Assembly: GCA_007121755.1 (NCBI GenBank)
Contig: SKJZ01000035.1
Span: forward strand, 1 to 16,131
Direction: 5' to 3'
DNA: 16,131 bases
From: Halorhodospira sp.
Lineage (GTDB): Bacteria; Pseudomonadota; Gammaproteobacteria; Nitrococcales; Halorhodospiraceae
In this document: positions 7,161 through 14,779 of the stretch, one piece after another
Numbering within the stretch: position 1 is the stretch's first letter
Layout of the letters: each line of letters opens with the position of its first letter
Made by a program: the position numbers and the translations under genes
The notes under the pieces: generated by a model
What the model saw: the letters and a program-made list of their open reading frames with translations, nothing else
Database searches by the model: none
What the model was told of the DNA's origin: nothing

Positions 7161-7166
7161 CCTCCT
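7161..7166 (-). promoter_or_regulatory. Ribosome binding site fixing the cfa-like start
   Basis: A perfect AGGAGG (extended by GG) lies 4 nt before the ATG at 7156. It makes this the start rather than the upstream in-frame codon at 7261. Confidence 0.8.
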
Positions 7167-7333
7167 GATTGCTCACTGCTTCTTCTCGTCGACCTCTCCC
7201 GACTCACGGCTCTGTCAATTTCACTTGCAACGCCCCACCCGCAAACGAATTTCCGGCTCACAAGCCAAAGCGGGCGTCACTTCTAGTATGATCGCGGCAT
7301 CATCAACGTCCACCTCGCGCCGACGGAGCGGCT

Positions 7334-7831
7334 ATGGCCGACTCTTTGATCACGCTGTTCCGAATCTGTCTCTTCCGGGCCGGCCCGCAGGATCTGCCCT
7401 ACTCGGTCCACCTGCTGGGCGCCGCGGTGGCGGCCGGCGCCGCGCTGGGCTATATCGCCGGACAGAACCTCACGCCCACCATCAACGTAGGCGGCCAAGT
7501 CGCCGCCACGGCCGGTTTCACCGCTCTCTTCATCTACGCCCTGTTGGCGCTACGGCGACTGCAGGTCCGCTTTATGCAGACGGCCTGCGCCCTCTTCGGC
7601 GCCGAGGCGGTGATCGGCATCCCAGTGACGGCTCTCAGTTTCCAGGTGGCCCACCACGGCCCGGAGACAGCGGGGGGCGCCGTGCTCGCCCTATTCGCGG
7701 CGTGGCTATGGCACCTCGGGGTGTTTGGACATATCTTCCGCCACGCCCTGGACCTCTCTCTGGTGGGCGGTATCCTGCTAGCTATCGTCTATAACTTTCT
7801 CAGTTTTCAGGTGGTCTACCTGGTCCGGTGA
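7334..7831 (+). CDS. Integral membrane protein of unknown function
   Basis: A 165-aa protein with about five hydrophobic segments, at roughly 24-43, 55-73, 81-102, 113-131 and 139-163, and little outside them. Two histidines (VAHHGPE, near 107-108) lie between helices 3 and 4, and GHIFRHALD (about 132-140) between helices 4 and 5. I do not recognise a characterised family. The ATG has GGAG 5 nt upstream. Its stop overlaps the region just before mpl, so it is probably the first gene of the mpl-ubiX operon. A role at the inner membrane linked to cell-wall recycling or quinone metabolism is only a guess from position. Confidence 0.8.
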   Translation: MADSLITLFRICLFRAGPQDLPYSVHLLGAAVAAGAALGYIAGQNLTPTINVGGQVAATAGFTALFIYALLALRRLQVRFMQTACALFGAEAVIGIPVTALSFQVAHHGPETAGGAVLALFAAWLWHLGVFGHIFRHALDLSLVGGILLAIVYNFLSFQVVYLVR

Positions 7832-7839
7832 GGCAATCC

Positions 7840-9192
7840 GTGCATATTCATGTCCTCGGCATCTGCGGCACTTTCATGGGCGGGCTGGCGCTACTGGCGC
7901 GGGAACTCGGCCACCGCGTTACCGGCACCGACGCGGCTGCCTACCCGCCGATGAGCGAACTGCTCGCCTCCGCCGGCATTGAGGTCGAGAGGGGCTACGA
8001 CGGGGAGCCGCCGGCATCGCCACCCGACTGCACAGTCATTGGCAACGCCCTCTCGCGGGGCAATCCAATGGTTGAGCGGCTGCTGAACGACGATCTCGCC
8101 TACACTTCGGGGCCGCAGTGGCTGGCGGAACAAGTCTTGCGAAAACGCGAAGTCATTACCGTCGCGGGCACCCACGGCAAGACGACAACAGCATCCATGT
8201 GTGCCTGGATCCTGGATCGTGCCGGACATCGCCCGGGGTACCTCATCGGCGGCGCCCCGGCTTGGACGGATCAATCGGCACGGCTGGGAGCGGGCGGCCC
8301 CTTCGTGGTGGAAGGCGACGAGTACGACACCGCGTTTTTCGACAAGCGGGCCAAGTTGGTCCACTACCGGCCCCGTATCCTGTTGTTGAACAATCTGGAG
8401 TACGACCACGCCGACATCTATCCGGACCTAGACGCCATCGCCACCCAGATCCACCACGCCGTGCGGACCGTCCCGGCGGCCGGCCGGATCATTGTTAACG
8501 GCGACGACGCCAACCTGGAGGCCGTGCTACGCCGCGGCTGTTGGACACCGGTGGAACGGGTCGGCGCGGCGCCGGAGAACGACTGGCGCTACGCCGTCGA
8601 AGGCGGCGCACCGGTACTTTACCGGCACGGACGGCGGCTCGGAACGCTCCGCCCGCCGCTGCCCGGACGGCACAATCTGGCCAACGCCGCCGGAGCGGTG
8701 GCCGCCGCCGCCGCCGTCGGCGCCGACCCCGAACAGGCATTGGAGGCTATCGGCTCATTCCCCGGTGTCCGGCGCCGCCTGGAACACCGCGGGGAGGTCG
8801 CGGGCATCACCGTCCTGGACGACTTTGCCCACCACCCCACCGCCGTGGCGGCGACGTTGGAGGCGCTGCGCGATACCCCGGGGCGCCTGCTGGCGGTGCT
8901 CGAGCCCCGTTCCAACACTATGCGCCTCGGCGTGCATCGCGACCGGTTGGCCGGGTCACTGCGCCAAGCCGATTTGATCTTCGCGCTGGAGACGGCCGGC
9001 GACGGCTGGTCGGTGGCCGAGGCGCTGCGACCGCTGGGCGGGCGCGCCACGGTCTTCCGGCAAACGGGGGAGATCGTCGACGCGGTATGCGCGGCGGCCC
9101 GTGCCGGTGACCGGATCGTGGTGATGAGCAACGGCAGTTTCGACGGCATCCACGAGCGGCTTCTGGCGCGCCTGGCGGAGGTGGCGGCGTGA
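7840..9192 (+). CDS. mpl: UDP-MurNAc:L-Ala-gamma-D-Glu-meso-Dap ligase (murein peptide ligase)
   Basis: A Mur-ligase paralogue that reattaches recycled tripeptide to UDP-MurNAc with ATP, in cytoplasmic peptidoglycan recycling. Family marks: the N-terminal HVLGICGTFMGG (Mpl rather than MurC), P-loop GTHGKTTT at 110-117, EGDEYDTAFFD from 158, NNLEYDHADIYPD, PGRHNLANA, and DDFAHHPTAV followed by EPRSNTMRLG in the C-terminal domain. The 450 aa compare with 457 in E. coli. I prefer the GTG at 7840, which aligns with E. coli MRIHILGICG and has GAGG 6 nt upstream; the GTG at 7828 would add four residues and overlap the previous stop (GTGA) but lacks a ribosome site. Confidence 0.96.
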   Translation: MHIHVLGICGTFMGGLALLARELGHRVTGTDAAAYPPMSELLASAGIEVERGYDGEPPASPPDCTVIGNALSRGNPMVERLLNDDLAYTSGPQWLAEQVLRKREVITVAGTHGKTTTASMCAWILDRAGHRPGYLIGGAPAWTDQSARLGAGGPFVVEGDEYDTAFFDKRAKLVHYRPRILLLNNLEYDHADIYPDLDAIATQIHHAVRTVPAAGRIIVNGDDANLEAVLRRGCWTPVERVGAAPENDWRYAVEGGAPVLYRHGRRLGTLRPPLPGRHNLANAAGAVAAAAAVGADPEQALEAIGSFPGVRRRLEHRGEVAGITVLDDFAHHPTAVAATLEALRDTPGRLLAVLEPRSNTMRLGVHRDRLAGSLRQADLIFALETAGDGWSVAEALRPLGGRATVFRQTGEIVDAVCAAARAGDRIVVMSNGSFDGIHERLLARLAEVAA

Positions 9193-9836
9193 CCGCTGGG
9201 GATGCGCCCGACGCGCCCGACGCGAGCTGTGACACCGGCGTAACGGTGGCCTTGACCGGCGCCTCCGGCATTCAGTACGGACTGCGCCTTGTCCAGTGCC
9301 TCGCCCGTGCCGGCGACACAGTGCATCTGCTGGTTTCCGAGGCCGCACGCGTGGTGGCGGGCCTCGAGGCGGGCCTCGCCCTTCCCCGGCGGCCATCCGA
9401 ATTGACCCGGACCATTGTCGATACCCTGGAGATCGAACAAACGGCGCTGCGGGTCTACAGCGAAGAGCAGTGGACCTCGCCGCTGGCCTCCGGCTCGGGC
9501 GCCCCGCGGCGCATGGCGGTCTGCCCCTGCACCACCGGCACCCTCGCGGCCATCGCCGGTGGCCACTCGAACAACCTCATCGAACGGGCGGCGGACGTGG
9601 TCCTGAAGGAGCGGGGGCGGCTGGTGGTGGTGCCCCGCGAGACGCCGTTGTCCTCGATCCATCTGGAGCATATGTTGGCCTTGAGCCGCCACGGGGTGGT
9701 GGTGCTTCCCGCCACCCCCGGCTTCTACCACAAGCCGCAGAGCGTCGAGGATTTGGTCGACTTCGTGGTCGGGCGGGTTTTGGACCACCTCGATGTACCG
9801 CACCGATTGACGCCCCGTTGGGGGGAGACGGAATGA
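9189..9836 (+). CDS. ubiX: Flavin prenyltransferase UbiX
   Basis: UbiX makes prenylated FMN from reduced FMN and dimethylallyl phosphate, the cofactor for the UbiD decarboxylase of ubiquinone synthesis. Seen in the 215-aa protein: flavin-binding LTGASGIQYG near residue 22, SEAARV, the CTTGTLAAIAGG loop, AADVVLKERG, RETPLS, and FYHKPQS near the C-terminus, all family hallmarks. The start is GTG overlapping the mpl stop (GTGA), with GGAGGT 6 nt upstream. The 16 residues before the conserved domain include a doubled Ala-Pro-Asp from a 9-bp tandem duplication (9204-9221) and look dispensable. Linkage to mpl also occurs in Pseudomonas, as I recall. Confidence 0.96.
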   Translation: MTAGDAPDAPDASCDTGVTVALTGASGIQYGLRLVQCLARAGDTVHLLVSEAARVVAGLEAGLALPRRPSELTRTIVDTLEIEQTALRVYSEEQWTSPLASGSGAPRRMAVCPCTTGTLAAIAGGHSNNLIERAADVVLKERGRLVVVPRETPLSSIHLEHMLALSRHGVVVLPATPGFYHKPQSVEDLVDFVVGRVLDHLDVPHRLTPRWGETE

Positions 9837-10444
9837 ACGGCGACGACCACCCCGCAACTGACGAACTGGCGCTCTTCCCGCTGGGGACGGTGCTCTTCCC
9901 GGGCGGCCGCCTGAACCTCCGTATCTTCGAGCGGCGCTATATCGACTTAGTAACCGCCTGTCTCCGTGGGGATCACGGCTTCGGCGTCTGTCTCATACGC
10001 CGCGGCGCAGAAGTGGATTGTGACGCCGTCCCGTACGATGTTGGCACCGAGGTCCGCATCGTCGACTGGGAGCAGCGGCGGGACGGCCTGCTCGGCATCA
10101 CCGTCGAGGGCCGGCGGCGCTTTCTGATCGCCGAACGGTGGCTGCCGCCGGGGGCCGCGCAGCGCGCGCGCGTCGAGTGGCTGACCGACACGGTCACCGC
10201 GGCCGACCGGAACGCCCCTGAATTGGCGGAATTGGGTGCCCTGCTGGGGCGCATCCTCGAGCGCATCGACGGGCCGTATACCGACATCCCCCGCCATCTA
10301 GACGACCCGTTGTGGGTCGGCGGCCGGCTCACAGAACTGCTACACATGCCGGACGAGGCCCGGCAGCAACTTCTGGAACTCGACAGCCCGGCCGAACGGC
10401 TGGCGCTCATCGCGCGGGCGCTAAAAGAGACGGGGCATAACTGA
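9833..10444 (+). CDS. Stand-alone LON N-terminal (substrate-binding) domain protein
   Basis: A 203-aa protein with only the LON N-domain, without the ATPase or protease parts of Lon. Seen: the domain opening LALFPLGTVLFPG near residue 12, then LRIFERRY, FGVCLIRRG, VRIVDWEQRRDG and VEGRRRF, followed by a helical C-terminal part (ELAELGALLGRILERI, DEARQQLLEL). Such proteins are common in proteobacteria; a role in binding unfolded protein is presumed by homology but not established. The ATG overlaps the ubiX stop (ATGA) and has GGGGGAG upstream; the same frame is open much further upstream only because it runs antisense-free through ubiX. It is the last gene of the mpl operon and overlaps the end of the opposing LssY-type gene. 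Confidence 0.88.
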   Translation: MNGDDHPATDELALFPLGTVLFPGGRLNLRIFERRYIDLVTACLRGDHGFGVCLIRRGAEVDCDAVPYDVGTEVRIVDWEQRRDGLLGITVEGRRRFLIAERWLPPGAAQRARVEWLTDTVTAADRNAPELAELGALLGRILERIDGPYTDIPRHLDDPLWVGGRLTELLHMPDEARQQLLELDSPAERLALIARALKETGHN

Positions 10445-12485
10445 ACCCCGGAGACGGCCACTCTGTACTCTGCACCCCCGCTCCCGACCGCTGTTTTGAA
10501 GTCCCCTTCACGGCTTCATCCGGCAGGATCCGTATCGGCTGTCCCGGCACCATGATCCTGATGTCCTCCGATCCCAGCATCGTTCCAACCACCACCCCCA
10601 CCTCTCCCGGCCGGGCGCGGCGGGAAGAGATCCGGACCAGCGGCCAGCCAGGGCGGACCTGTTCGTGCTCGAGGCTCACCAACCAGACACCTCCCGGATG
10701 GTCGACAATGTCCATCGGGGCCGGCCACATCCGGAGCACCAAACGGCGCCCGTCACCGTCCAGCGGTAAGACACGGATCAGCGCCGGCAGCCGGCCCCGA
10801 TGCCACCGGGGAGGGGGCAGCATGGCCTCCAGTTCCGGCTCAGCCTGGAGCCAGCGCAGGACGCCCTCCAAACGGCGATCGGTCTCGACCCAGCCACCCG
10901 CCGCCAAACGTTCCGCCATGGGCTCGCGGTGGACGAGCCACTGGACATCGACCACCCGCCGCCCCCCGTCGAACCACCGCAACTCCCGGCCCAGCGGATG
11001 GAAGGGATCGACCTCCAGCCACTCCTGGACCGACAGGGCGGGCCAGTGCGACTCTTCGACAAAACCGGCCCGCGCCTCCGGATAGACAGCGACCCCCTTA
11101 ATAACGACGGCCACCGCCAAGACGGCCGCCAGTAGTCCGGGCAGGACTTGCTCCGGCGACCGCACCATGCTTCCGCTGCGCGCGAAGACCACCAATCCGG
11201 CCGCCACTGTTCCGACCAGCACACCGGCCACTGCGTCGAGCAGCCAGACCCGCCCCACCACCACCGCGGCCATCGCCACCAGCGCCAGCAGCGCCAACGC
11301 CAGGATCAGCATTGGCCTACGCATCCGCCCATATCCGGCAGTAGCGAATACGCCGGCCGCCAACGTCATGGTGGCGAAGGCCGCCACCGAGGGAGACGGA
11401 AAGCGAGTCAACGGCGCCCCCCGGTAGAGCGGAACCTGGCCGAAGCTGCCGGTCACCACGCCCAGCAGCGCCGCCACCCCGGCGGCACCGGGGACCGCCA
11501 GCAACAGGACCAGGGCCACCCGCCAGCGGCCCTTGAAGGCGGTCCACCCGACACCTACTAACCACGCCGGCACCCACGCCACCGGATCGAGCAGCAAAGC
11601 GGGAAGCACAAACAGCGCCCGGGTCTCCACCTCCAAACGCGCCTGAATCAGCCCCAGGAGCGCCTCGTCGGGCAGCGTGGGGCCTCCCAGCAGGAATTGG
11701 CGGAACGCCAGCAAGCCCAGCAGAACAACCGCGACCCACCAGTAGCGCCCCACCTCGTGGCCCAATGCGCGCAGCGCCTGCCGGGGGGCGTATAGCGCCC
11801 GAGCGGCCGCGGGGTGGCCCCGCCCCCAACGCCTGGTCCGCCAGGCCCACAAGGCGCCAAAACGGTGCAACGGCGGCGCGATGAGGTTGCGTAAGGTCCA
11901 GACCCCGGCCCATCCGATCAAAAGGGCCAACACAATGACCGCGATCAATCGGGTGGTTACCGAGGCGGCCAGCCCCAGCGAAGCCCCGAAGACGACGCCC
12001 GGCAACAGGTAGGCCGGCGCCCACGCCAAGGCTGAGACAAGGTTGACCACCATGAACCGCCTGCCGGGCATGGCCAGCATGCCGGCCACCGCCGGAATAA
12101 TGCCGCGCACCGGCCCCACGAAACGGCCGAGAAAGATGCTCTTTCCCCCGTGGGCGTAAAAGAAGGATTCGCCCTTGGCCAGGGCGCCGGGAAACCGGGA
12201 GAGCGGCCAGTAGCCGCGGAGACGGTCGCCGAAGTGCCGCCCCAACCAGAAACTCACCGAGTCACCCAGGAACGCTCCGGCGAAAGCCGCTGTCAAGCTC
12301 GGCCAGAGGTCGAGGTAGCCCGACCCCACCAGCGCCCCGGCAAGGAAGAGCAGCGTGGCGCCGGGGACGACCACCCCGGCCACCACGAGACCTTCACCGA
12401 AGGCCAACAGAAAGATAATGGCCGTCGCCCACGCCGGATGGTTCTGTAACCATTCGAAGAGCGCGGTGAAGGCGGCCAGATCCAT
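10407..12485 (-). CDS. DedA / PAP2-like / LssY_C fusion membrane protein
   Basis: A 692-aa three-part protein. Residues 1-200 are a DedA (VTT) membrane domain with FGEGLVVAGVVVPG at 29-42 and the diagnostic LGRFVGPVRGIIPAVAGM at 119-136; the family moves lipids such as undecaprenyl phosphate. Residues about 245-465 hold many membrane helices laid out like a PAP2 phosphatase, but the PSGH motif reads PSPS (363-366) and the usual Arg-x5-His-x3-Asp motif reads GRVWLLDAVAG (411-421) with no histidine, so the PAP2 part appears inactive. Residues about 475-655 match the LssY C-terminal domain pattern. The last 30 residues are low complexity. The ATG directly abuts the hemL stop, suggesting coupled translation. 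Confidence 0.85.
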   Translation of the reverse strand: MDLAAFTALFEWLQNHPAWATAIIFLLAFGEGLVVAGVVVPGATLLFLAGALVGSGYLDLWPSLTAAFAGAFLGDSVSFWLGRHFGDRLRGYWPLSRFPGALAKGESFFYAHGGKSIFLGRFVGPVRGIIPAVAGMLAMPGRRFMVVNLVSALAWAPAYLLPGVVFGASLGLAASVTTRLIAVIVLALLIGWAGVWTLRNLIAPPLHRFGALWAWRTRRWGRGHPAAARALYAPRQALRALGHEVGRYWWVAVVLLGLLAFRQFLLGGPTLPDEALLGLIQARLEVETRALFVLPALLLDPVAWVPAWLVGVGWTAFKGRWRVALVLLLAVPGAAGVAALLGVVTGSFGQVPLYRGAPLTRFPSPSVAAFATMTLAAGVFATAGYGRMRRPMLILALALLALVAMAAVVVGRVWLLDAVAGVLVGTVAAGLVVFARSGSMVRSPEQVLPGLLAAVLAVAVVIKGVAVYPEARAGFVEESHWPALSVQEWLEVDPFHPLGRELRWFDGGRRVVDVQWLVHREPMAERLAAGGWVETDRRLEGVLRWLQAEPELEAMLPPPRWHRGRLPALIRVLPLDGDGRRLVLRMWPAPMDIVDHPGGVWLVSLEHEQVRPGWPLVRISSRRARPGEVGVVVGTMLGSEDIRIMVPGQPIRILPDEAVKGTSKQRSGAGVQSTEWPSPGFSYAPSLLAPAR

Positions 12486-13766
12486 TCAGACCCGTTGAAA
12501 CGCGCGCTCGGCCGCATCCAGGGTCAAACGCACCGCCTCGTCGTCGTGAGCGAGCGAGACGAAACCGGCCTCGAATGCGGCGGGCGCCAGGTAGACGCCT
12601 TCCTCAAGCATGGCGTGGAAGAACTGGCCGAAGCGCTCCAGATCGCACGCCTGCACCTGCTCGAAACGGGTCACCGGCGTCTGATCGGTAAAGAAGATCC
12701 CGAACATACTGCCCGCCTGGTTCACCGACAGTGGCACCCCGGCGGCGTCGGCCCGCTCCTTGAACCCATCCACCAACGTCGCGGTCACGGCCTCCAACCC
12801 CTCGAAGGCGCCCTCCGCCGTAATCAACTCCAGAGTCGCCAATCCGGCCGCCATGGCGACTGGATTCCCGGACAAAGTCCCGGCCTGGTAGACGCCGCCC
12901 ACCGGGGCCAGCCCCTCCATGATCTCGCGCCGCCCGCCGAAAGCGCCCACCGGCATGCCGCCGCCGATGACCTTTCCAAGGCAGGTGAGATCCGGCGTGA
13001 TCCCGTACCGCCCCTGCGCGCACGACGTGCCGACGCGGAAGCCGGTCATGACCTCGTCAAAGATCAGCAGCGCCTCGTCCCGATCACAGATCTCCCGCAA
13101 TGTCTCCAGAAAGCCGGGCTCCGGCGGCACGCAGTTCATGTTGCCGGCGACCGGCTCGACGATGACCGCGGCGATCTGGCCGCCGTGCTCCTGGAAACAG
13201 GCGCGCACCGCCTCCGCGTTGTTGTACGGCACGGTCAAGGTCTCCGCCACCACCGCTTGGGGAACCCCCGGGGAGCCGGGCACGCCGAGGGTCAACGCGC
13301 CCGATCCGGCCTGCACCAGCAGCGCGTCCACGTGGCCGTGGTAGTTCCCCTGGAATTTGACGATCTTGTCCCGCCCGGTGAACGCGCGGGCGAGCCGCAG
13401 GGCGCTCATCGTCGCCTCGGTGCCGGAGTTGACCATGCGCACCATCTCCAGGGAGGGGACGTGGCGGCAAAGCGTGCGCGCCATCTCGACCTCCAGTTCC
13501 ACCGGGGTGCCGAAAGAGAGCCCGCGGGCCGCCGTCTCGCAAACCCGGCGCAACACCTCGGGGTGGGCGTGGCCGGCGACCAGCGGGCCCCACGAGTTCA
13601 CGTAATCCACGTAACGCTTGCCATCGACGTCGAAGATGTACGGCCCCTCGCCCCGCTCGAAGAAGATCGGCTCGCCGCCCACCCCTTTGAAGGCGCGGAC
13701 CGGAGAGTTGACGCCGCCGGGAATCAACTCCCGGGCCTGCTGAAAGAGTTCATGGCTACGATGCAT
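12486..13766 (-). CDS. hemL: Glutamate-1-semialdehyde 2,1-aminomutase
   Basis: A PLP enzyme converting glutamate-1-semialdehyde to 5-aminolevulinate in the C5 route to haem. The 426-aa length is typical. Seen: IPGGVNSPVRAFKGVGG at 15-31, NSWGPLVAGHAHP at 57-69, NSGTEATMSALRLAR at 113-127, YHGHVDALLV at 142-151, the PLP-aspartate stretch LIFDEVMTGFR at 234-244, and the Schiff-base lysine K265 in LGKVIGGGMPVGAFGG. The ATG start has GGGAG about 6 nt upstream and lies inside the last 11 bases of thiE. A thiE-hemL pair is common in gammaproteobacteria. Confidence 0.98.
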   Translation of the reverse strand: MHRSHELFQQARELIPGGVNSPVRAFKGVGGEPIFFERGEGPYIFDVDGKRYVDYVNSWGPLVAGHAHPEVLRRVCETAARGLSFGTPVELEVEMARTLCRHVPSLEMVRMVNSGTEATMSALRLARAFTGRDKIVKFQGNYHGHVDALLVQAGSGALTLGVPGSPGVPQAVVAETLTVPYNNAEAVRACFQEHGGQIAAVIVEPVAGNMNCVPPEPGFLETLREICDRDEALLIFDEVMTGFRVGTSCAQGRYGITPDLTCLGKVIGGGMPVGAFGGRREIMEGLAPVGGVYQAGTLSGNPVAMAAGLATLELITAEGAFEGLEAVTATLVDGFKERADAAGVPLSVNQAGSMFGIFFTDQTPVTRFEQVQACDLERFGQFFHAMLEEGVYLAPAAFEAGFVSLAHDDEAVRLTLDAAERAFQRV

Positions 13767-14397
13767 GATCGACTCCCTTGTTGGAATTGTATGCGGCGGT
13801 CAACTTCCGCGCTGCCGCCTCGATATCGTCGGTGCCGAACAGGGCGCTGATCACCGCCGCGGCATCGATCCCGGCGGCCGCGACCCGGTCGATATTACCG
13901 GCGTGGATGCCGCCGATACCGACCACCGGCAGTCCCGTCCGGCGCCGCGCCTCGGCCGGCAGATCCAGGGGGGCTCGCACCGCGTCGGGCTTGGTCGGTG
14001 ACGGAAAGAGGCTGCCGAAGGCGATATAGTCGGCGCCTTCGGCAGCCGCGCGCTCCGCCCGGGAGAGATCGGCGTAACAGGAGACCCCGATCACCGCCTC
14101 CTCTCCGAGGGCCCGCCGGGCGGAAGCGACCGGCGTGTCGTCTCGCCCCAGGTGGACCCCGTCCGCGCCGGCCTCCGCCGCCAGCGCCACATCGTCATTG
14201 ACGATCAGCGGTGCCCCGTGCCGGTGGCAAAGCTCCCGCAAACGCAGCACCTCACCCAGACGCCGAGCGTGATCCCGCCCCTTGTCCCGGTATTGAAGCA
14301 TCGCCACCCCACCGCGCAACGCGGCAGCGACCGCGGAGGAGAGATCCCCGGCCGGCGGGGGCGAGGTAGTAATAGCGTAGATCCCGCGACGGAACAT
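13756..14397 (-). CDS. thiE: Thiamine-phosphate synthase
   Basis: Joins the pyrimidine (HMP-PP) and thiazole (THZ-P) parts to give thiamine phosphate, in the cytoplasm. The 213-aa TIM-barrel protein shows GIYAIT at 5-10, QYRDK at 35-39, the metal-binding NDD at 67-69, GVHLGRDD at 80-87, GVSCY at 104-108, FGSLFPSPTK at 127-136 and GIGGI at 160-164. I use the ATG at 14397; a TTG nine bases upstream is possible and neither has a good ribosome site. It overlaps hemL by 11 nt. No TPP riboswitch is visible in the 210-nt leader region. Confidence 0.94.
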   Translation of the reverse strand: MFRRGIYAITTSPPPAGDLSSAVAAALRGGVAMLQYRDKGRDHARRLGEVLRLRELCHRHGAPLIVNDDVALAAEAGADGVHLGRDDTPVASARRALGEEAVIGVSCYADLSRAERAAAEGADYIAFGSLFPSPTKPDAVRAPLDLPAEARRRTGLPVVGIGGIHAGNIDRVAAAGIDAAAVISALFGTDDIEAAARKLTAAYNSNKGVDHAS

Positions 14398-14476
14398 TCG
14401 GTTCAAAAGGAGTTGTCAATCCACACAAAACGGGCGTAATGCGTAAGTCTCAAGCCATACCTCACGCGTTGCAAGC

Positions 14477-14496
14477 GGCGCCGGCGAAACGGCGCC
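14477..14496. other. GC hairpin in the thiE-rubredoxin gap
   Basis: A perfect 7-bp stem (14477-14483 with 14490-14496, 6-nt loop) is followed on the plus strand by an A-rich run. With no gene ending into it in either direction it is unlikely to be a terminator; a 5' leader element for thiE is possible. Confidence 0.3.
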
Positions 14497-14534
14497 ACAA
14501 AAAGGCTACCCGCGGCCGCCCCGCGCCTTGTCTT

Positions 14535-14562
14535 ACAACTTGAAACTTACAACTTGCAACTT
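14535..14562. repeat. 7-bp tandem repeat, four units
   Basis: Four consecutive heptamers end in AACTT: ACAACTT, GAAACTT, ACAACTT, GCAACTT. An 11-mer, CTTACAACTTG, recurs exactly at 14532-14542 and 14546-14556. The block is much lower in GC than its surroundings and lies 45 nt before the rubredoxin start. It may be a spacer-type heptameric repeat or contain promoter elements (several TTGNNA hexamers arise from it). Confidence 0.6.
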
Positions 14563-14607
14563 GACACTATCTCACTCTGACCCACACGACCTGAACTGGG
14601 AGAAACC

Positions 14608-14778
14608 ATGGCAAACCGTACCTGGGTCTGTCTGGCCTGCGGCTGGCTTTACGACGAGGAGGACGGCCTGCCGGAACAAGGCATCCCGCCGGGGACCCCT
14701 TTCGAGGATCTCCCTGATGACTTTCTCTGCCCGGAGTGCGGAGCGGATAAGTCGGCGTTCGAAGCCCTGAACGATTGA
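14608..14778 (+). CDS. Rubredoxin
   Basis: A 56-aa electron carrier holding one iron on four cysteines. Both iron-binding knuckles are intact: CLACGWLYDEEDG (Cys8, Cys11) and LCPECGADKSAFE (Cys41, Cys44), with PPGTPFEDLPDDF between them, the standard rubredoxin spacing. The ATG start has GGGAG 6 nt upstream. It is transcribed away from thiE. In Pseudomonas and relatives rubredoxins serve alkane hydroxylases or oxidative-stress reductases; no such partner is in this window, so the partner is unknown. It ends one base short of the opposing MFS gene's end. Confidence 0.95.
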   Translation: MANRTWVCLACGWLYDEEDGLPEQGIPPGTPFEDLPDDFLCPECGADKSAFEALND

Positions 14779-14779
14779 C

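Noticed and set aside
7213..7218. TTGACA (minus strand) as -35 for the cfa-like gene
   Set aside because: No -10-like hexamer at the proper distance.
7157..7261. 35-residue N-terminal extension of the cfa-like protein
   Set aside because: No family similarity and no ribosome site; AGGAGG directly precedes the ATG at 7156.
9296..9832. N-terminal extension of the LON-domain protein by 179 residues
   Set aside because: It lies inside ubiX in another frame; the real start at 9833 has a ribosome site and begins just before the LON domain.
8619..9857. 412-aa open frame on the minus strand
   Set aside because: Antisense to mpl and ubiX; composition is that of a shadow frame.
12495..13850. 451-aa open frame on the plus strand
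   Set aside because: Exactly antisense to hemL, which is unmistakable; no ribosome site or recognisable motifs.
14425..14453. TTGAGA - 17 nt - TTTTGT as a thiE promoter
   Set aside because: The -35 is good but the -10 matches only three of six positions; too weak to annotate.
14398..14607. Possible TPP riboswitch ahead of thiE
   Set aside because: A CTTGAGA string is present on the minus strand, but the rest of the thi-box conserved sequence is not visible.
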